64,000 nt of DNA from Fischerella muscicola SAG 1427-1 = PCC 73103 (GCF_000317245.1 NZ_AJLJ01000050.1:1-64000); one strand, 5' to 3'; positions 17,455 to 29,370 are shown, counted from the stretch's first letter. Program-made: numbers and translations. Notes: generated by a model not told the origin, from the letters alone.

Positions 17455-19239
17455 CTACCGCAGATTTGCCAGCGATGCATTTAACCACCCGTCAAAGTTC
17501 TGTGTTTGTGTAGCAGAGGGATTGACTACAGGTTGTACTTGATACTTGCTTGCAGGTGGAGAAGCCAAACTGACAGGGTAAATGCGGAGTTCATCTTGGT
17601 GGAAAACCGCAACTTGGATCATGTCTGTGGGTTGGTAATCTTTGAGGCGATCGCTTAGTTGGTTTGCTGTTACTTTTATACCATCAATTGCCAGTAATTC
17701 ATCTCCAGGATCAATTCCAGCCAATTGTGCAGGAGAACCGACTTCGACAAATTTAATTATGTCTCGTCCATGTTCATTACCAACTCTCATACCCAAGTAA
17801 GGTTCTGTTTCTATTTGTGGTACTAACTGTAAACCAAAAGGCTCTAAGTACTGATTAAAAGGCAATTCTTCAGTACCATCTATGTAGCGTTTAAAGAAAT
17901 CAGATAAATCGATTCCTGCGACAGATGCAATTACTTCCTGCAACTGTTCTGAAGTGTAACCAATTTCGCCTTTGCCAAATTTTTGCCACATTTGCACCAT
18001 CACATCGTCAAGCGATCGCTTGTTGTGATGCCGACAACGAATCAGCAAATCCAGCAATAATGATATCATTTCTCCTTTTAAATAATAGGAAATCTGAGAA
18101 TTACCACTGTTGGCATCCTGACGATACAATTTAATCCAAGCATCAAAACTAGATTCCGAAAGGGGTTGTACTTTCCGCCCTGGAGTTGTCAGATATCTAG
18201 TAATTTCTTTACCCCAGTTATTCAAAAATGATTTGACATCGTAAATACCAGCCCGTAAGGGAATTAGCAAGTCGTAGAAACTAGTTGTTCCTTCACAGAA
18301 CCATAAACAAGGAGTATAGTTTTCTTGATCGTAATCAAAAACTTCCAGTTCCTTGGGACGAATGCGCTTGACATTCCACAAATGGAAAAATTCGTGGGCT
18401 ACCAACTGCATGAAACGATCATATTTTTCGCGATCGCGAAATCCAAAACGCTGATATATCAACGAACAACTGTTTTTATGCTCTAAACCTCCGTAAGCTT
18501 GGGCAAATAAATGCACTAAGAATACATATCTTTCATAAGGCAAACCGCCGAACATTTGTGCTTCGACTTCAATGATTTTTGTGATATCAGCAATCATCTG
18601 CTGCGCCTGAAAATTGCCACGTCCCCAGATAGCTAGTTCGTGAGGTTTATCGCATACCTGAAAGTGATAGACTTGATGAGAACCAATCTCAAAAGGACTA
18701 TCCACAAGGGTGTCGAAATCCAAAGCACAAAAAGTGTTGACTTGTCCTGGAACAGGGGGTAGAGCTGTAGTTACCCGCCATTCTGACGTTGGTGTCACAA
18801 TTGTCACAAAAATTGGTTGCTTGTCAAATTCTGGTAGTCTAAAAAACAGCGCTGCACCATTAAAATAGCCGTGTGTAGAATCTAAATGATTTGTACGTAC
18901 GGTAAGTTCGTTAGCAAAAATGCGGTATTTTATAGTAACATCTGATACGTTAGCTGTTTCTACTTGCCAATGATTTTTACTAATTTTTCGCCAAATTAAA
19001 GGTTTATTGTCGGCAAAAGCAGTGAAATCTTGTAGATGTTTAGCATACTCCCGCACTAAGTAAGAACCAGGTGTCCAAACTGGTAATTTTAAATCGAGAG
19101 TAGAAAAGGGGTAGCCCACAAGGTGTAAAGTCACCTCAAACAGATGATTTTCTGGTTGAGGCATTGCCACCTGATAATGAATAGTCGGTAATTTTTTTTG
19201 AAGGCGCGTATCGGTACAAGGTGCTATTGTTTCATTCAT
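17455..19239 (-). CDS. M61 family metallopeptidase with PDZ domain
   Basis: A 594-residue protein of the glycyl-aminopeptidase family M61. An N-terminal beta-sandwich (residues 20-190) precedes the catalytic domain with zinc motif HEFFH (His282 and His286, VAHEFFHLWNVKR) and the downstream FCEGTTSFYD glutamate. A PDZ domain follows at about 475-560 (GSPAQLAGIDPGDELLAIDG), which probably binds substrate C-termini. No signal peptide is evident, so it is probably cytoplasmic. The closest well-known relatives are the Sphingomonas glycyl aminopeptidases; the substrate here is unknown. Confidence 0.92.
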   Translation of the reverse strand: MNETIAPCTDTRLQKKLPTIHYQVAMPQPENHLFEVTLHLVGYPFSTLDLKLPVWTPGSYLVREYAKHLQDFTAFADNKPLIWRKISKNHWQVETANVSDVTIKYRIFANELTVRTNHLDSTHGYFNGAALFFRLPEFDKQPIFVTIVTPTSEWRVTTALPPVPGQVNTFCALDFDTLVDSPFEIGSHQVYHFQVCDKPHELAIWGRGNFQAQQMIADITKIIEVEAQMFGGLPYERYVFLVHLFAQAYGGLEHKNSCSLIYQRFGFRDREKYDRFMQLVAHEFFHLWNVKRIRPKELEVFDYDQENYTPCLWFCEGTTSFYDLLIPLRAGIYDVKSFLNNWGKEITRYLTTPGRKVQPLSESSFDAWIKLYRQDANSGNSQISYYLKGEMISLLLDLLIRCRHHNKRSLDDVMVQMWQKFGKGEIGYTSEQLQEVIASVAGIDLSDFFKRYIDGTEELPFNQYLEPFGLQLVPQIETEPYLGMRVGNEHGRDIIKFVEVGSPAQLAGIDPGDELLAIDGIKVTANQLSDRLKDYQPTDMIQVAVFHQDELRIYPVSLASPPASKYQVQPVVNPSATQTQNFDGWLNASLANLR

Positions 19240-19349
19240 CTGAACTTAAGAGTAAACCTTACAGAATAATGAGTCAAAAGATTAATTTAACTCATAACTC
19301 CTAACTCATAAATCTTATATGCACAAACTGCCATAATGACCTGAAAGTA

Positions 19350-20033
19350 TTAAACTTTGCCAGCCAGATTGATCATTTGGCGAAAATTGATGAGATAAAC
19401 CACTTGATTAGCAGTGTCAATTTTTATCCAACCTTTTTCGTTTAATTTTTCCATAATTTTGGTAGTTTCTTCAACCCCAATTTCTGTGACATCTGCTAAA
19501 TCTTTAAAAGGGATGTTAAAAATTTTTCTACCTTTGTCTGAGTCTTCACTATAGCTTTCACCTAAGCTGACAAGAGTGTGAACAAGTTTGACTGCTGGTG
19601 GAGAGGAACGCATTTGCAAGCGTACGTTTGCATGTCGTAGTCGTCTCACCATTAATTGCAGCATTCGGTGGTGTAGCTGTGGATCTTTAAATAAGATATG
19701 AATAAATTTTTCTCTAGAGATACTCAGTAATTTTACGACTGAAAGAGCAATCACATCGGTTGAACGAGGAGATTCATCCAAAATAGCCATTTCTCCAAAA
19801 AAATCGCCCCGGCCCAAAATAGCTAAAGCCACGGAATCTTCCCCTATAGTACGCCGAACTTTTACCCAACCAGAAACTACTAAGTAAACCGCATTACCCC
19901 AAGCATCTTCCATCAACACAGCTCGTCCAGCTGGGTATTCGTGTTCAACAGCAACTGAAAGCAACCATTCCAGAGTTTGTGGATTGGCTGTGTTCATTAA
20001 AGGGAAAAGTTCACTAAAAACCTCTGTATGCAT
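19350..20033 (-). CDS. Crp/Fnr-family transcriptional regulator
   Basis: A 227-residue regulator with an N-terminal cyclic-nucleotide-binding-like domain and a C-terminal winged helix. The phosphate-binding cassette reads FGEMAILDESPRSTDVIAL and keeps the Glu and Arg expected for cNMP contact. The DNA-binding part is IPFKDLADVTEIGVEETTKIM. I start at the ATG at 20033 (MHTEVFSELFP). An in-frame start at 20102 would add 23 residues that do not look like the family. No partner gene is close, and a long AT-rich region lies upstream. Confidence 0.9.
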   Translation of the reverse strand: MHTEVFSELFPLMNTANPQTLEWLLSVAVEHEYPAGRAVLMEDAWGNAVYLVVSGWVKVRRTIGEDSVALAILGRGDFFGEMAILDESPRSTDVIALSVVKLLSISREKFIHILFKDPQLHHRMLQLMVRRLRHANVRLQMRSSPPAVKLVHTLVSLGESYSEDSDKGRKIFNIPFKDLADVTEIGVEETTKIMEKLNEKGWIKIDTANQVVYLINFRQMINLAGKV

Positions 20034-21455
20034 GTAATGCAGGAATAATATATTTAACCGTAGCTTTTCGGTTAATTGCTCTAGGGTTTCATTACAGCAC
20101 AAAAATTATGTAATCAAAATCAGCGGTTTCACTGAAAAAATGGTTGGGGAGACAATAGTTTAAAAGTATTTGAAAAGTATTTTATGATTAGCGATCGCAC
20201 CTTGGGAAAATTTTTCGATTATATGACTTTTTATACTCAAATCTTATGTTTTATTACTTAAATTTATGAAGTATTGCTTTGTAATACTTCATAAATACAT
20301 TTTGAATAGCAGAAGGTAGGATAAAAATTTATTTGATTTTCGCCATACCATTATTATTTGCTTGTGTCAATACATCTATAGCATTAAATTAATTTAATGG
20401 ATATGTTTATTACCTTAAAAAATATGCTTATTATGATCATTCACTTTCTTCAGTAGAGACTTGTATAAATACTAGAGGGTTTACAAATATAATACTTAGT
20501 ACTGCTATTGGTAAGTCAAAATCAATCTGTTTGCTGGCTTTTTTATTTATAAAGAAATGGTAGCTTCCTTTACACAATACCGTGCTAGTAAATTGGCGTA
20601 ATATTTATTCACCAGATGAAACATTTATCATAGAAAACATTATTTAATGTCATTAAATTATAGGAATCCAATAAAAATACTTAAAATATAAAGTTATTTG
20701 TTTTACTAATTTTTATAAAAAATATTTAGATGTTAATGCAAAGTATACAAATATCAATATCTCAATCTAAATACTTAGTTATTATTATTACATTGTATTT
20801 TTTGTTTTAATAAAAAATAATATTTCTCGGTATTTACGGATAGATTTTTAATAAAAAATTAAACATTATATTGATTAATGGTTTTCGGATAAAAAGATAG
20901 TTAAAGAATCACAGACAGTATTGATTATTTTCCAAAAATTTAGTTTTAACACTGTTTGATTTTTTGTGTGTCTAACTGATGGCTTTTTTCCCAAAATCAA
21001 TATTTCCAATCATTGGATGTTTATACTTTCGTCCTTTGTATTGGATCATTTATGTTTTTTCTGCAAAATTTAATTGCATACCCCAGAAAAAGCTCAATTA
21101 TACTGTCAGATTTGTTGAGTTTGTGTATATGAAAAAAGCAGATACTGTGTGGAGCTATGCTGCTACCAAATAATCATCTAGTTTGATTTCAAGATATGTG
21201 TATAGACGCTTCTACAAACATATAGCGCGGTTGATTGCAGATACAATCGCCCTTTGTAACGTTAAGGATGTTTTTAGTCATCACTAGAAGCTTAAACCTG
21301 TTGTCTTAGAAATTAGATAAGTTTGCTATAGATATTTGGTAACAAAATAAATTGCACTCATAGTTAGTACGTATCAGTATTTCCTTCAATTTTTATACGC
21401 ATATTTACTTTTGGGGTCAAGTTGATCTGATGTTTACTTGACTTACAAAGTTTTT
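20034..21455. other. 1.4-kb AT-rich gene desert
   Basis: The longest non-coding stretch of the window, between the Crp/Fnr start and the terpene synthase start. It is extremely AT-rich with many T- and A-runs. The only open frame of note (20979-21173) looks like chance. It contains the perfect hairpin at 20262-20296. No transposase relic was recognised. It could hold an unrecognised small RNA or be decayed DNA. Confidence 0.6.
20262..20296. repeat. 14-bp perfect inverted repeat
   Basis: ATTTATGAAGTATT (20262-20275) pairs exactly with AATACTTCATAAAT (20283-20296) around the loop GCTTTGT. The stem is AT-rich and no recognised gene ends here. It lies about 230 bp upstream of the Crp/Fnr start and may be an operator, an RNA 3' end or a mobile repeat. 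Confidence 0.7.
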
Positions 21456-22424
21456 ATGAATCAATTTACTTTACCTGAATTGTACTGCCCATTTCCATCT
21501 CAAATCAATAAGCATGTTGATGTTCTAGAAGATTATGCTCTCGAATGGGTGTTGCACTTCAATCTTCTGGCAAATGAATTAAGTTATAAGCGTTTCTGCA
21601 AATCAAAATTTTTTTTGCTAGCTGCGGCTGTCTATCCTTATTGCCAGCTTGAGGAATTAAAGATTGCGAATGACTGGTTAAGCTGGCTGTTTATTTGGGA
21701 TGACCAATGTGATTTGTCAGATTTAAGAAAACAACCTGAAGTTCTAAAAGTTTTTCACAAAAGATTTCTGGAAATACTAAACGGGGCAGAAATTACGAGT
21801 CAGGATATACCTGTTGCTCATGCTTTAAGTGATTTACGACAGCGAATGTTACAAAGAGTGAGCGTTAAATGGCTGCTTCAGTTTATCTGCGGCTGTGAGA
21901 ACTATTTTCAAGGATGTGTCCATGAAGCAACCAACCGTGTACAGCATACAATACCTGGTATTGATACTTATATTATCATGCGTAGGTTAAGTGCAGGGGT
22001 GGATGTTTCCCTCCCATTAATTGAACTTTGTGATCAGTTGATGATTCCCGACTTTGTGCAAAAACACTACATATTTAAACAATTAAAACTGATTACAAGT
22101 AACATTCTTGGCTGGTCTAACGATATCTTCTCGGTATCTAGGGAAATGGGAAATGGTGATTTTCATAATTTAGTATTAGTACTGCACTATCAACAGCAAA
22201 TCTCTTTACAGCAAGCAATTGAGTATGCTGTTGAAATGCATGATCAAGAGGTAAGAACCTTCATGAATTTAGAAGCATCTGTACCATCTTTTGGAGCAAA
22301 AGTAGATTCTGAATTCACGAAATATATATCAGGATTGCGTGCCTGGATACGTGGCAACCTCGACTGGTATTCTTACTCAAGTCGCTATCAGACTTTAGAA
22401 AGATTAGAACTAGTTAAATGTTAA
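21456..22424 (+). CDS. Class I terpene synthase (sesquiterpene cyclase-like)
   Basis: A 322-residue enzyme expected to ionise and cyclise a prenyl diphosphate, most likely farnesyl diphosphate, with Mg2+. The aspartate-rich motif is DDQCD (Asp82-Asp86) and the NSE triad is NDIFSVSRE (Asn222, Ser226, Glu230), both complete. A C-terminal Arg-Tyr pair (SSRYQTLE) matches the bacterial family. The N-terminus FTLPELYCPFP is typical of cyanobacterial and actinobacterial sesquiterpene synthases. I use the ATG at 21456; a TTG at 21438 is also in frame. No P450, methyltransferase or prenyltransferase is adjacent, so the product is probably an unmodified volatile. Confidence 0.92.
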   Translation: MNQFTLPELYCPFPSQINKHVDVLEDYALEWVLHFNLLANELSYKRFCKSKFFLLAAAVYPYCQLEELKIANDWLSWLFIWDDQCDLSDLRKQPEVLKVFHKRFLEILNGAEITSQDIPVAHALSDLRQRMLQRVSVKWLLQFICGCENYFQGCVHEATNRVQHTIPGIDTYIIMRRLSAGVDVSLPLIELCDQLMIPDFVQKHYIFKQLKLITSNILGWSNDIFSVSREMGNGDFHNLVLVLHYQQQISLQQAIEYAVEMHDQEVRTFMNLEASVPSFGAKVDSEFTKYISGLRAWIRGNLDWYSYSSRYQTLERLELVKC

Positions 22425-22573
22425 GACAATATGCTACTTGATAAATTGCTTTATGCTGGAATAGCCAAATGCTGGGAGTCAAAATGCCTGAATACTGAAT
22501 CGGTGTTCTAGAATGCGAGCCTCCAACTAGCAGCGATCACCACTAGCAAGATATGAAAGAAACACTAAGCATC

Positions 22574-25500
22574 TCACTGTTGGATCGGAATCTCAATCAT
22601 AAACTCAGTCCCCTTTCCTAGTGTAGAATCACAGATCAACTTGCCCTTGTGTTTTTCCACAATAATTTGATAGCTAATCGATAACCCCAAACCTGTACCA
22701 CTTCCAACTGGTTTAGTGGTAAAAAATGGGTCAAAGATTTTCTGTTGCACCTCTGCATTGATACCAGAACCATTATCGGCAATGCTAACCCTGAGTGTAT
22801 TTTGGTCTGATAACTCAGTCAGAATGCGAATAGTAGGTGATTGGAAATTTTCTTCTCTATTACCCATTACCCATGAACTACTTCTATCATCCAATGCATC
22901 GATCGCATTACTCAGGATATTCATAAACACCTGATTTAACTGACCAGCATAACAAGTAATCTCTGGCAGTTTTCCATATTCTTTGATAACTTGTATCTCA
23001 GGACGATTATTGTTTGCTTTAAGTTTGTGTTGTAAAATCATCAAAGTATTATCGATGCCCTCATGAATATCTACAGGCTTCATGTCAGCTTCATCTAAGC
23101 GGGAGAAGTTACGTAAACCCAAAACAATATTACAGATACGCGCCGTTCCTAACTTCATAGAATCCAAAACTTTTGGTAAGTCTTGCACCAAGAAGTCTAA
23201 GTCTATTTCTTCTGATTTATCAACAACTTGAGCAGAGGGATTGCGATATTCTTGCTGATAAATAGCAATCAACTCTAACAAATCTTGTACATACTCTTGT
23301 GCATGAGTAATATTGCTATGAATAAAGTTGATGGGGTTATTTATTTCATGAGCAATCCCCGCTACCATTTGCCCCAAACTAGACATTTTTTCACTTTGAA
23401 TCAGTTGGATTTGGGCGTTTTTTAAATCCACGATTACTTTTTTTAAGTGCTGATTATTTTCTTTGAGTTCCTGTGTTCTGCGTTCAACTTTCTCTTTTAA
23501 AGTATGGCTGTATTCCTCTAGCCGTTCTTTTGCTTGTGCCAAATCCTTGTAGAGAATAGCATTCTCTAGAGAGATTGCTGCTTGGGTAGTAATTACTTGT
23601 AGAAGTTCTAGGCGATCGCGTGTAAACGCTCCTGTTGTCAAATTATTTTCTAGATACAAAATGCCAATAAGTTTTCCCTGATTGATAATCGGAATACATA
23701 ATAGACTCTTGGGCCTTTCACGAATAATATAGCGATCATTTGCTATAAATTGTTCTGATTTGGCATCATCAACAACAAATCTTTCCTTTGTACGTTTGAC
23801 ATAATTAATCAAATTAATTGGAAGGTCATAGCTACAAGAAAGGCTAATTCCAGGAAATTCTGTATAAGTGGAGGGCAAACTGGAATTGGAACTCATAACA
23901 GTAACGGTTAAGTCCAAGTCATCACCTGGATTTAGCATTAAAGCACATTTAGAAGCTCCTGCATTCTCCATTACTACTTTCATTAAAGTAGATAACAACT
24001 GTTCCAGCTTAATTTCTCCAGAAAGTGCTTGTGATGCTTTAATCACAGATGTCAAATCTAAAGAGTCAGAAACACTTGTACCAGAGCTAATTAAAGTCTG
24101 GTGACTGCTTTGAGTGGATAAAGCTGTGTGATGAGAAAAAGTACTTTTTTCACTGATATATGGACTTAGTTTGTCTTGCTGAAGAATAGGAGCAAGTAAT
24201 TGGGGATAGCGTTTGATCAAATCTTCAACTTTGGCTTTTGCTCCCCAACGCATATAGCAATAATAGGCATCAGTGAGGTAAGTTTGAGCAATCTTGTGTT
24301 TGCCCCATTCTAGATAAAATTTTGCAGCGAGTTCGTTAGCAAGAGCTTCTTCATTGATATATTCATGTTCTCTGGCAAAGGCAATAGCGCGCTCATAAGA
24401 GTCAATAGCTTCGAGATATTCACCCAAAATCCGATGCTGCTCTGCCTCTACTAGATAAAATTTATGTAGATAATTCATTGGAGCATGGTTTGCCCAATGC
24501 TGCATCTTTCTCTGATGAGCTTGTACTCTATTGAGAATGCACTGTTGCTCTGGCTGAGTTGCGTTAGAATACACTGCTAGTCGTGCTAGTGAATCGTAAA
24601 AATGGAACAGAGGAATAACTAGTTGTCCTGTACCACCCTTTAAATATTGTTCTACCAAGGTGGCATTTTCAACTGCTTGAGGGAAATCCTGAAATATGTA
24701 GCACAAGTGCAGCTTTAAAAAATATAAATACAAAAGTCCCATTACATCATTAGTTTCAAGGTGAAGCGGCAGTATTTTCTTCTCGTTGTATGCATCACCG
24801 ATTAAAATACAGGGGTTTTCTACAAATCCTAGCAAGTTCAACACACTCTGCCGATAGATGGCATTCCAGTTAAAAACTGTTTCTTGCTTCATTTGACTGA
24901 TAGTATTGCCGTAGGTCGCCATCTCCCGTTCTAACTCTGTCAGTTCTCTACCGATGAAGTATGAACAGCTGCAATGAAACTTAAGAGGATAGGCTGCAAA
25001 TTCTAAGTCTCCTGTTTCCAGTCCGACAGAGTAAGCTTCTAGTAAAGGTTTTAATATTTCTTTGGCATGTTCCTGCCAATGCCTGATCGTGGCATAAAAT
25101 GTCCCAAAAATCTTAGCTTTAACTTCTTTAGCATTAGACTTAGCCACTAGACTTAAAGCCAATTTGCCAAATTGATGACCAGATTCAATGTCTTCCATTA
25201 CGCCGCAGAGCATTAACCCGTAAGTAACATAAGCATAGGCGGACAAGGGAGCATTACCATGTTGGAGCGATAAGTTGATTTGTTTAACGAGAATCAAAGG
25301 AAATAAGTTAGGAACCGCTTGATAGGCAACAGGAATTGCACTCGATAAAATACGCACTGTTGCTAGTGGTTGGGCTTCAGTCATCTGCGGTAGATTAATT
25401 AAGTCTTCGATGTGCCTACCAGCCAGATTTGATGATATTTCTGCCATTACTAATTGCACATCAGATTGAGTGGGATTTTCAGGAAATTCTACCCCTAACA

Positions 25501-28255
25501 GTTTCAAAACATATAGGGCTGTTTGGACTGCTTCTAGTGCTTGGTTTCGCGCTCCATAGGCTTTAATTTTGACTTCATAAACTTTCACTTTTTCCAGCAG
25601 TGTTTTCGCTTGTTGCAGCACTACCTCTACTAATTTCTCCATCTGCTCAAAGTTGCCAGCCAAGTATGCTACTTCGGCTGTTGTTTCATATAAAGATAGA
25701 GTTAGATTATATTTTCTCTTCCAGCCATCATCTTTTAATAATTCGATACCTGTAGTTAAATACTTAATTGCTGTCGCATAAGCGGTTGATGCTAAAGCTC
25801 TACGTCCAGCAATTAAATTCATCGCAGCGAGTTCATCACTTTCTAATTGGTTGGTAATTAAATCTAATGCGATATTGAACTGATTGACCAGAATAAAAAT
25901 ATTTTCTTCTCTATCTTGAATTGGAATTTTTTTCAATAACAACTTTCCAATTTTCAGATGAATTAATTTTTTCTTATCTTCAGGAATTAGTGAATAAGCA
26001 GCTTGTTGGACTCGATCATGGACAAATTTGTATTTTGGTAATTGATTTTTGTTACTTGGTACTTGTGTCGATTGCCTAACATTACCTATTGTTAATGACT
26101 TATCAGTATCTTCAATAAATAACTTGTAGTCTTCAGTTTCAGGTATAATCAATCCTTCGTGTAAAGCTGTCCACAAATCGGAGGCAGTGTCTATTGCATT
26201 CTTTTCATATACAATTGATAGTGTTTGGAGGTCAAATTGATTGCCAATACACGCTGATAATTTTAGGACTTCTTGGGTATGCCTCGGCAATTTTTCTAGT
26301 TGCATAGCCATAAAATCTACAACGTCATCTGTAAGTGACAACGTCATTATCTCTGAAAGATTATATTGCCAGTAACCCACATCAAAATGAAATTTGATTA
26401 GTTGTTCTGCATGTAAAGACTTTAGGAATTGATTGGTAAAGAATGGATTACCTTTAGTTTTGGCAAATACCATTTGAGTCAAAGGAATAGCCATTGCTTC
26501 AGTACAGTGAAGAGTATCAGCAATCAAGCGATTGAAATCATTCTGATTTAATGATTTTAGTGTGATTGTATGAATAACACCTCTAGTTTTTTCAATTTCG
26601 TTGAGTGTTAAATATAGTGGATGTGTTCTAGAGACTTCATTATCCCGATATGCACCAATCAGTAATAGACTTCCTTCATTATTAGCTATTTCTTCTACTT
26701 CAAACTCTCGTGTATCCTCCGAATTAGAAGAATACAACACAGGAGACTGAATTGAAGTTGTGAGTAATTGGATAAATTTTAAAGATGTAGCATCTGCCCA
26801 TTGCAAGTCGTCCAAAAATATAACCAATGGATGTTCTTTACTAGTAAAGACTTGAATAAATCTTTGAAATAATAAATTAAAACGATTTTCAGCAGCATTG
26901 CTAGACAATTCGTCAACATAAGGTTGCTTACCAATGATTTGTTCTAGTTGAGGAATGATATTAATAATAACTTGAGCTTGATCGCCCAAAGCTGACAATA
27001 TCTTCGCTTTCCATCGTTTAATCTCTGCATCATATTCTAACAATAATTGCCTGATTAAATCTTGAAAAGCTTCTACCCACCCAGAAAAAGGAATATCGCG
27101 TTGAAACTGGTCAAATTTTCCTTTGATGAAGTAGCTACGTTGACGGACAATAGGCTTATGAACTTCGTTAACAACAGCAGTTTTACCTACACCAGGATCA
27201 CCAACAACTAATATCATCTCTGCTTGTCTGGCAGAATGAAAATTCCCAAGACGTTCAAAAGCAGCAAGTAAAGTTTCCACTTCCCGTTGACGACCGTAGA
27301 GTTTTTCGGGAATGAGAAAACAGTTTGAGATATCCCTAGTAGCTAACTCAAAGGAATCTATTTTACTAGTCTCTTGCCACTGTTGTTTACATATTTCTAA
27401 GTCGTACTTTAAACCTAAAGCACTCTGATAGCGATCTTCAGCATTTTTTGCCATTAGCTTGCTGATAATCTCAGACAAAATTGTCGGGATTTTAGAATTA
27501 ACTTGGCTAGCTTTTGGTGCTTCTTTAGCAATATGAGAGTAAACTAACTCCATCGAATCAGCAGCTATGAAGGGTAATTGTCCCGTGAGGAGTTCAAAAA
27601 AGGTGACACCGAGGGAATAAAAGTCGGTACGGTAGTCAATCCCCCGATTCATTCGTCCAGTTTGTTCTGGAGAAATATAGGATAACGTGCCTTCTAAAAC
27701 ATTGGGATTGGTAAGACATTGAATCTCTCTTGGCAAAAGAGAGGCAATACTGAAATCAATAATTTTGATCTCTTTTGTGGCGGGATTGATCAAAATATTG
27801 GCAGGTTTGATGTCTTTATGAATAACACGTTGACGATGTAATTGGTCAAGGATAAAAGCAATTTTAATGCCAATGTCAAGAAAATCAGTGATGGGTAATT
27901 CAAAATTCTTAATATTCCCAAAATTAGATATTTCTATGCTGTTTGTGTCCATCCACTTTTGAAGTGAAATACCGCCAAAGTCTTCCATAACAATGGCATA
28001 ACCGTTGTAGTAAATTTCTAAACTATAAGTTTTAACTATGCCTGGAAAATCAAGTTTTTTAGTAATGATATATTGATTGCGGAATTGAGAGATTTCATTG
28101 AGGCTAGGGTACTCATTTCGCATCAGTTTGATGATGACATGTTGTTGATCTTGTTCTCTAATACCCTGATAAACAAGAGTTCTACTACTTAAGTAGATTT
28201 GCTCAGTAATGTAATAGCCAGGAAAGGAAATAACTCTATTTAATGGTAATAACAT
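22574..28255 (-). CDS. Giant Ser/Thr kinase-AAA ATPase-TPR-GAF-histidine kinase
   Basis: A 1893-residue multi-domain signalling protein of the HstK type. An N-terminal eukaryotic-type kinase (residues 15-280) has [12 protein letters not shown] and [20 protein letters not shown]; the Mg-binding loop is DFS, not DFG. An AAA/STAND-like ATPase follows with Walker A GDPGVGKT (352-359) and Walker [12 protein letters not shown]. Then come a long helical, TPR-like region (about 800-1350), a GAF domain (about 1440-1590), a coiled coil, and a histidine kinase with His1636 (GIAHEINNP) and intact ATP boxes DNGSGI and [10 protein letters not shown]. It can in principle signal to both Ser/Thr and Asp targets. 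It converges on the terpene synthase gene. The response regulator gene just upstream ends at a terminator, so it has its own promoter. Confidence 0.93.
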   Translation of the reverse strand: MLLPLNRVISFPGYYITEQIYLSSRTLVYQGIREQDQQHVIIKLMRNEYPSLNEISQFRNQYIITKKLDFPGIVKTYSLEIYYNGYAIVMEDFGGISLQKWMDTNSIEISNFGNIKNFELPITDFLDIGIKIAFILDQLHRQRVIHKDIKPANILINPATKEIKIIDFSIASLLPREIQCLTNPNVLEGTLSYISPEQTGRMNRGIDYRTDFYSLGVTFFELLTGQLPFIAADSMELVYSHIAKEAPKASQVNSKIPTILSEIISKLMAKNAEDRYQSALGLKYDLEICKQQWQETSKIDSFELATRDISNCFLIPEKLYGRQREVETLLAAFERLGNFHSARQAEMILVVGDPGVGKTAVVNEVHKPIVRQRSYFIKGKFDQFQRDIPFSGWVEAFQDLIRQLLLEYDAEIKRWKAKILSALGDQAQVIINIIPQLEQIIGKQPYVDELSSNAAENRFNLLFQRFIQVFTSKEHPLVIFLDDLQWADATSLKFIQLLTTSIQSPVLYSSNSEDTREFEVEEIANNEGSLLLIGAYRDNEVSRTHPLYLTLNEIEKTRGVIHTITLKSLNQNDFNRLIADTLHCTEAMAIPLTQMVFAKTKGNPFFTNQFLKSLHAEQLIKFHFDVGYWQYNLSEIMTLSLTDDVVDFMAMQLEKLPRHTQEVLKLSACIGNQFDLQTLSIVYEKNAIDTASDLWTALHEGLIIPETEDYKLFIEDTDKSLTIGNVRQSTQVPSNKNQLPKYKFVHDRVQQAAYSLIPEDKKKLIHLKIGKLLLKKIPIQDREENIFILVNQFNIALDLITNQLESDELAAMNLIAGRRALASTAYATAIKYLTTGIELLKDDGWKRKYNLTLSLYETTAEVAYLAGNFEQMEKLVEVVLQQAKTLLEKVKVYEVKIKAYGARNQALEAVQTALYVLKLLGVEFPENPTQSDVQLVMAEISSNLAGRHIEDLINLPQMTEAQPLATVRILSSAIPVAYQAVPNLFPLILVKQINLSLQHGNAPLSAYAYVTYGLMLCGVMEDIESGHQFGKLALSLVAKSNAKEVKAKIFGTFYATIRHWQEHAKEILKPLLEAYSVGLETGDLEFAAYPLKFHCSCSYFIGRELTELEREMATYGNTISQMKQETVFNWNAIYRQSVLNLLGFVENPCILIGDAYNEKKILPLHLETNDVMGLLYLYFLKLHLCYIFQDFPQAVENATLVEQYLKGGTGQLVIPLFHFYDSLARLAVYSNATQPEQQCILNRVQAHQRKMQHWANHAPMNYLHKFYLVEAEQHRILGEYLEAIDSYERAIAFAREHEYINEEALANELAAKFYLEWGKHKIAQTYLTDAYYCYMRWGAKAKVEDLIKRYPQLLAPILQQDKLSPYISEKSTFSHHTALSTQSSHQTLISSGTSVSDSLDLTSVIKASQALSGEIKLEQLLSTLMKVVMENAGASKCALMLNPGDDLDLTVTVMSSNSSLPSTYTEFPGISLSCSYDLPINLINYVKRTKERFVVDDAKSEQFIANDRYIIRERPKSLLCIPIINQGKLIGILYLENNLTTGAFTRDRLELLQVITTQAAISLENAILYKDLAQAKERLEEYSHTLKEKVERRTQELKENNQHLKKVIVDLKNAQIQLIQSEKMSSLGQMVAGIAHEINNPINFIHSNITHAQEYVQDLLELIAIYQQEYRNPSAQVVDKSEEIDLDFLVQDLPKVLDSMKLGTARICNIVLGLRNFSRLDEADMKPVDIHEGIDNTLMILQHKLKANNNRPEIQVIKEYGKLPEITCYAGQLNQVFMNILSNAIDALDDRSSSWVMGNREENFQSPTIRILTELSDQNTLRVSIADNGSGINAEVQQKIFDPFFTTKPVGSGTGLGLSISYQIIVEKHKGKLICDSTLGKGTEFMIEIPIQQ

Positions 28256-28425
28256 TTTTTAGCTGCATCTGATTATAGTATCCATACATTTAGTATTCCC
28301 ACTGGTCTATTACTGCTATCATCTACTTTCATTAAATCGTGTATATTTTTTGCAATATATTAAGTTAACTCAGACATCGACTATACAAAATTAAAAATTA
28401 TATATATGAATAATAATTATTCAAA

Positions 28426-28449
28426 TAAAAAAGCCTGCTTAAGCAGGCT
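28426..28449 (-). terminator. Rho-independent terminator of the response regulator gene
   Basis: The palindrome AGCCTGCTTAAGCAGGCT (28432-28449) is followed on the minus strand by six T (complement of 28426-28431). It lies 39 bp after the stop of the response regulator gene (28488) and upstream of the multi-kinase, so it separates the two transcripts. Confidence 0.9.
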
Positions 28450-28487
28450 AGTGGCTCTAATTAGGAGCATAAAGATTTCAATTAATA

Positions 28488-29063
28488 CTACTTGATTTTC
28501 TGTTTTATAAAGGTTACAACTTGGGCTAATTGTTTCTTCAAAGCATCTATTTCCGCTTGCATTTTGACAATTTTTTCATTTAATGCCTGAATCTCATTAG
28601 CTGACGAAGTAATGCCGACATCAGGACTTGCTGTTACATTGTTTTCAGCAGTAGGTGTTGCTACTGGTGTTTGTTCTGGACGCGGCTGTTTAGCTTTTGT
28701 CATGGCTGACTTAATTGCGCCAATGAGTTGCTTTTGATCAAAAGGCTTACCGAGAAATTCAAAATTTTCAAAAGGTTCTGAGATTTTCTCCGTAACCTCT
28801 TCCTTACGACCAGACATGATCACCAGAGGAATTTTCCTGAGATCGCTTTGAGATTGAATCTGCTGAAAAACTTCCCATCCGCTCATTTTTGGTAACAGGA
28901 AATCCAACATAATCAAGCTGAGTTTTTCCTGGCGGATCAAAGTCAATCCTTCTAGACCGTCTTTTGCTTCCAATACATCGAAGTTACCCGGAGGCAACAT
29001 TTCTCGTACTTTTACCCTGACAACTGTAGTGTCATCGATAACTAGAACTTTGTTACTTGCCAC
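28488..29063 (-). CDS. Response regulator with C-terminal coiled coil
   Basis: A 191-residue protein with a receiver domain (residues 5-122): acidic pair Asp10-Asp11, phosphoacceptor Asp54 in LIMLDFLLPK, Ser/Thr switch in IMSG and Lys in LGKPF. A Pro/Thr-rich linker leads to a coiled coil (about 155-190: EIQALNEKIVKMQAEIDAL). No DNA-binding or enzymatic output is present, so it probably acts by protein interaction or as an oligomer. It lies immediately upstream of the giant kinase gene on the same strand, a possible partner, but a strong terminator separates them. Confidence 0.92.
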   Translation of the reverse strand: MASNKVLVIDDTTVVRVKVREMLPPGNFDVLEAKDGLEGLTLIRQEKLSLIMLDFLLPKMSGWEVFQQIQSQSDLRKIPLVIMSGRKEEVTEKISEPFENFEFLGKPFDQKQLIGAIKSAMTKAKQPRPEQTPVATPTAENNVTASPDVGITSSANEIQALNEKIVKMQAEIDALKKQLAQVVTFIKQKIK

Positions 29064-29370
29064 GACTGCTTGCTCTAACAGAAACTTTAGGTTTTGATAG
29101 TGTTTTTACTGCCTTACGGCTCTAAGTTCTCCCACTATACTCAATATTTATCTTGATTGGGGGATAGTATTTTTATGGAGAAATTTTGATTGATAAAAGT
29201 GTTTTAACTAACTTCGGCTGTTGTGATTTGTAATTTGTGTCATGGTGATAAAAGTAGAATTATTGCAAAAATCGGGAAAGGGTAACGGTTAAAGGGATAA
29301 AAACTTCTTTTCTTCTTTACTCTTTACCTTTGCCCCAGTTCAAATAAACCTCCTGAATTTTTTGGATGTC
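29064..29370. other. 307-bp intergenic region, divergent promoters
   Basis: Non-coding spacer between the response regulator (minus) and lipA (plus). No hairpin, small gene or recognised motif was seen; both promoters should lie here. Confidence 0.5.

Noticed and set aside
20979-21173. 64-codon open frame in the AT-rich desert
   Set aside because: It is rich in Phe, Ile and Tyr as expected of AT-rich DNA, with no ribosome site or recognisable feature.
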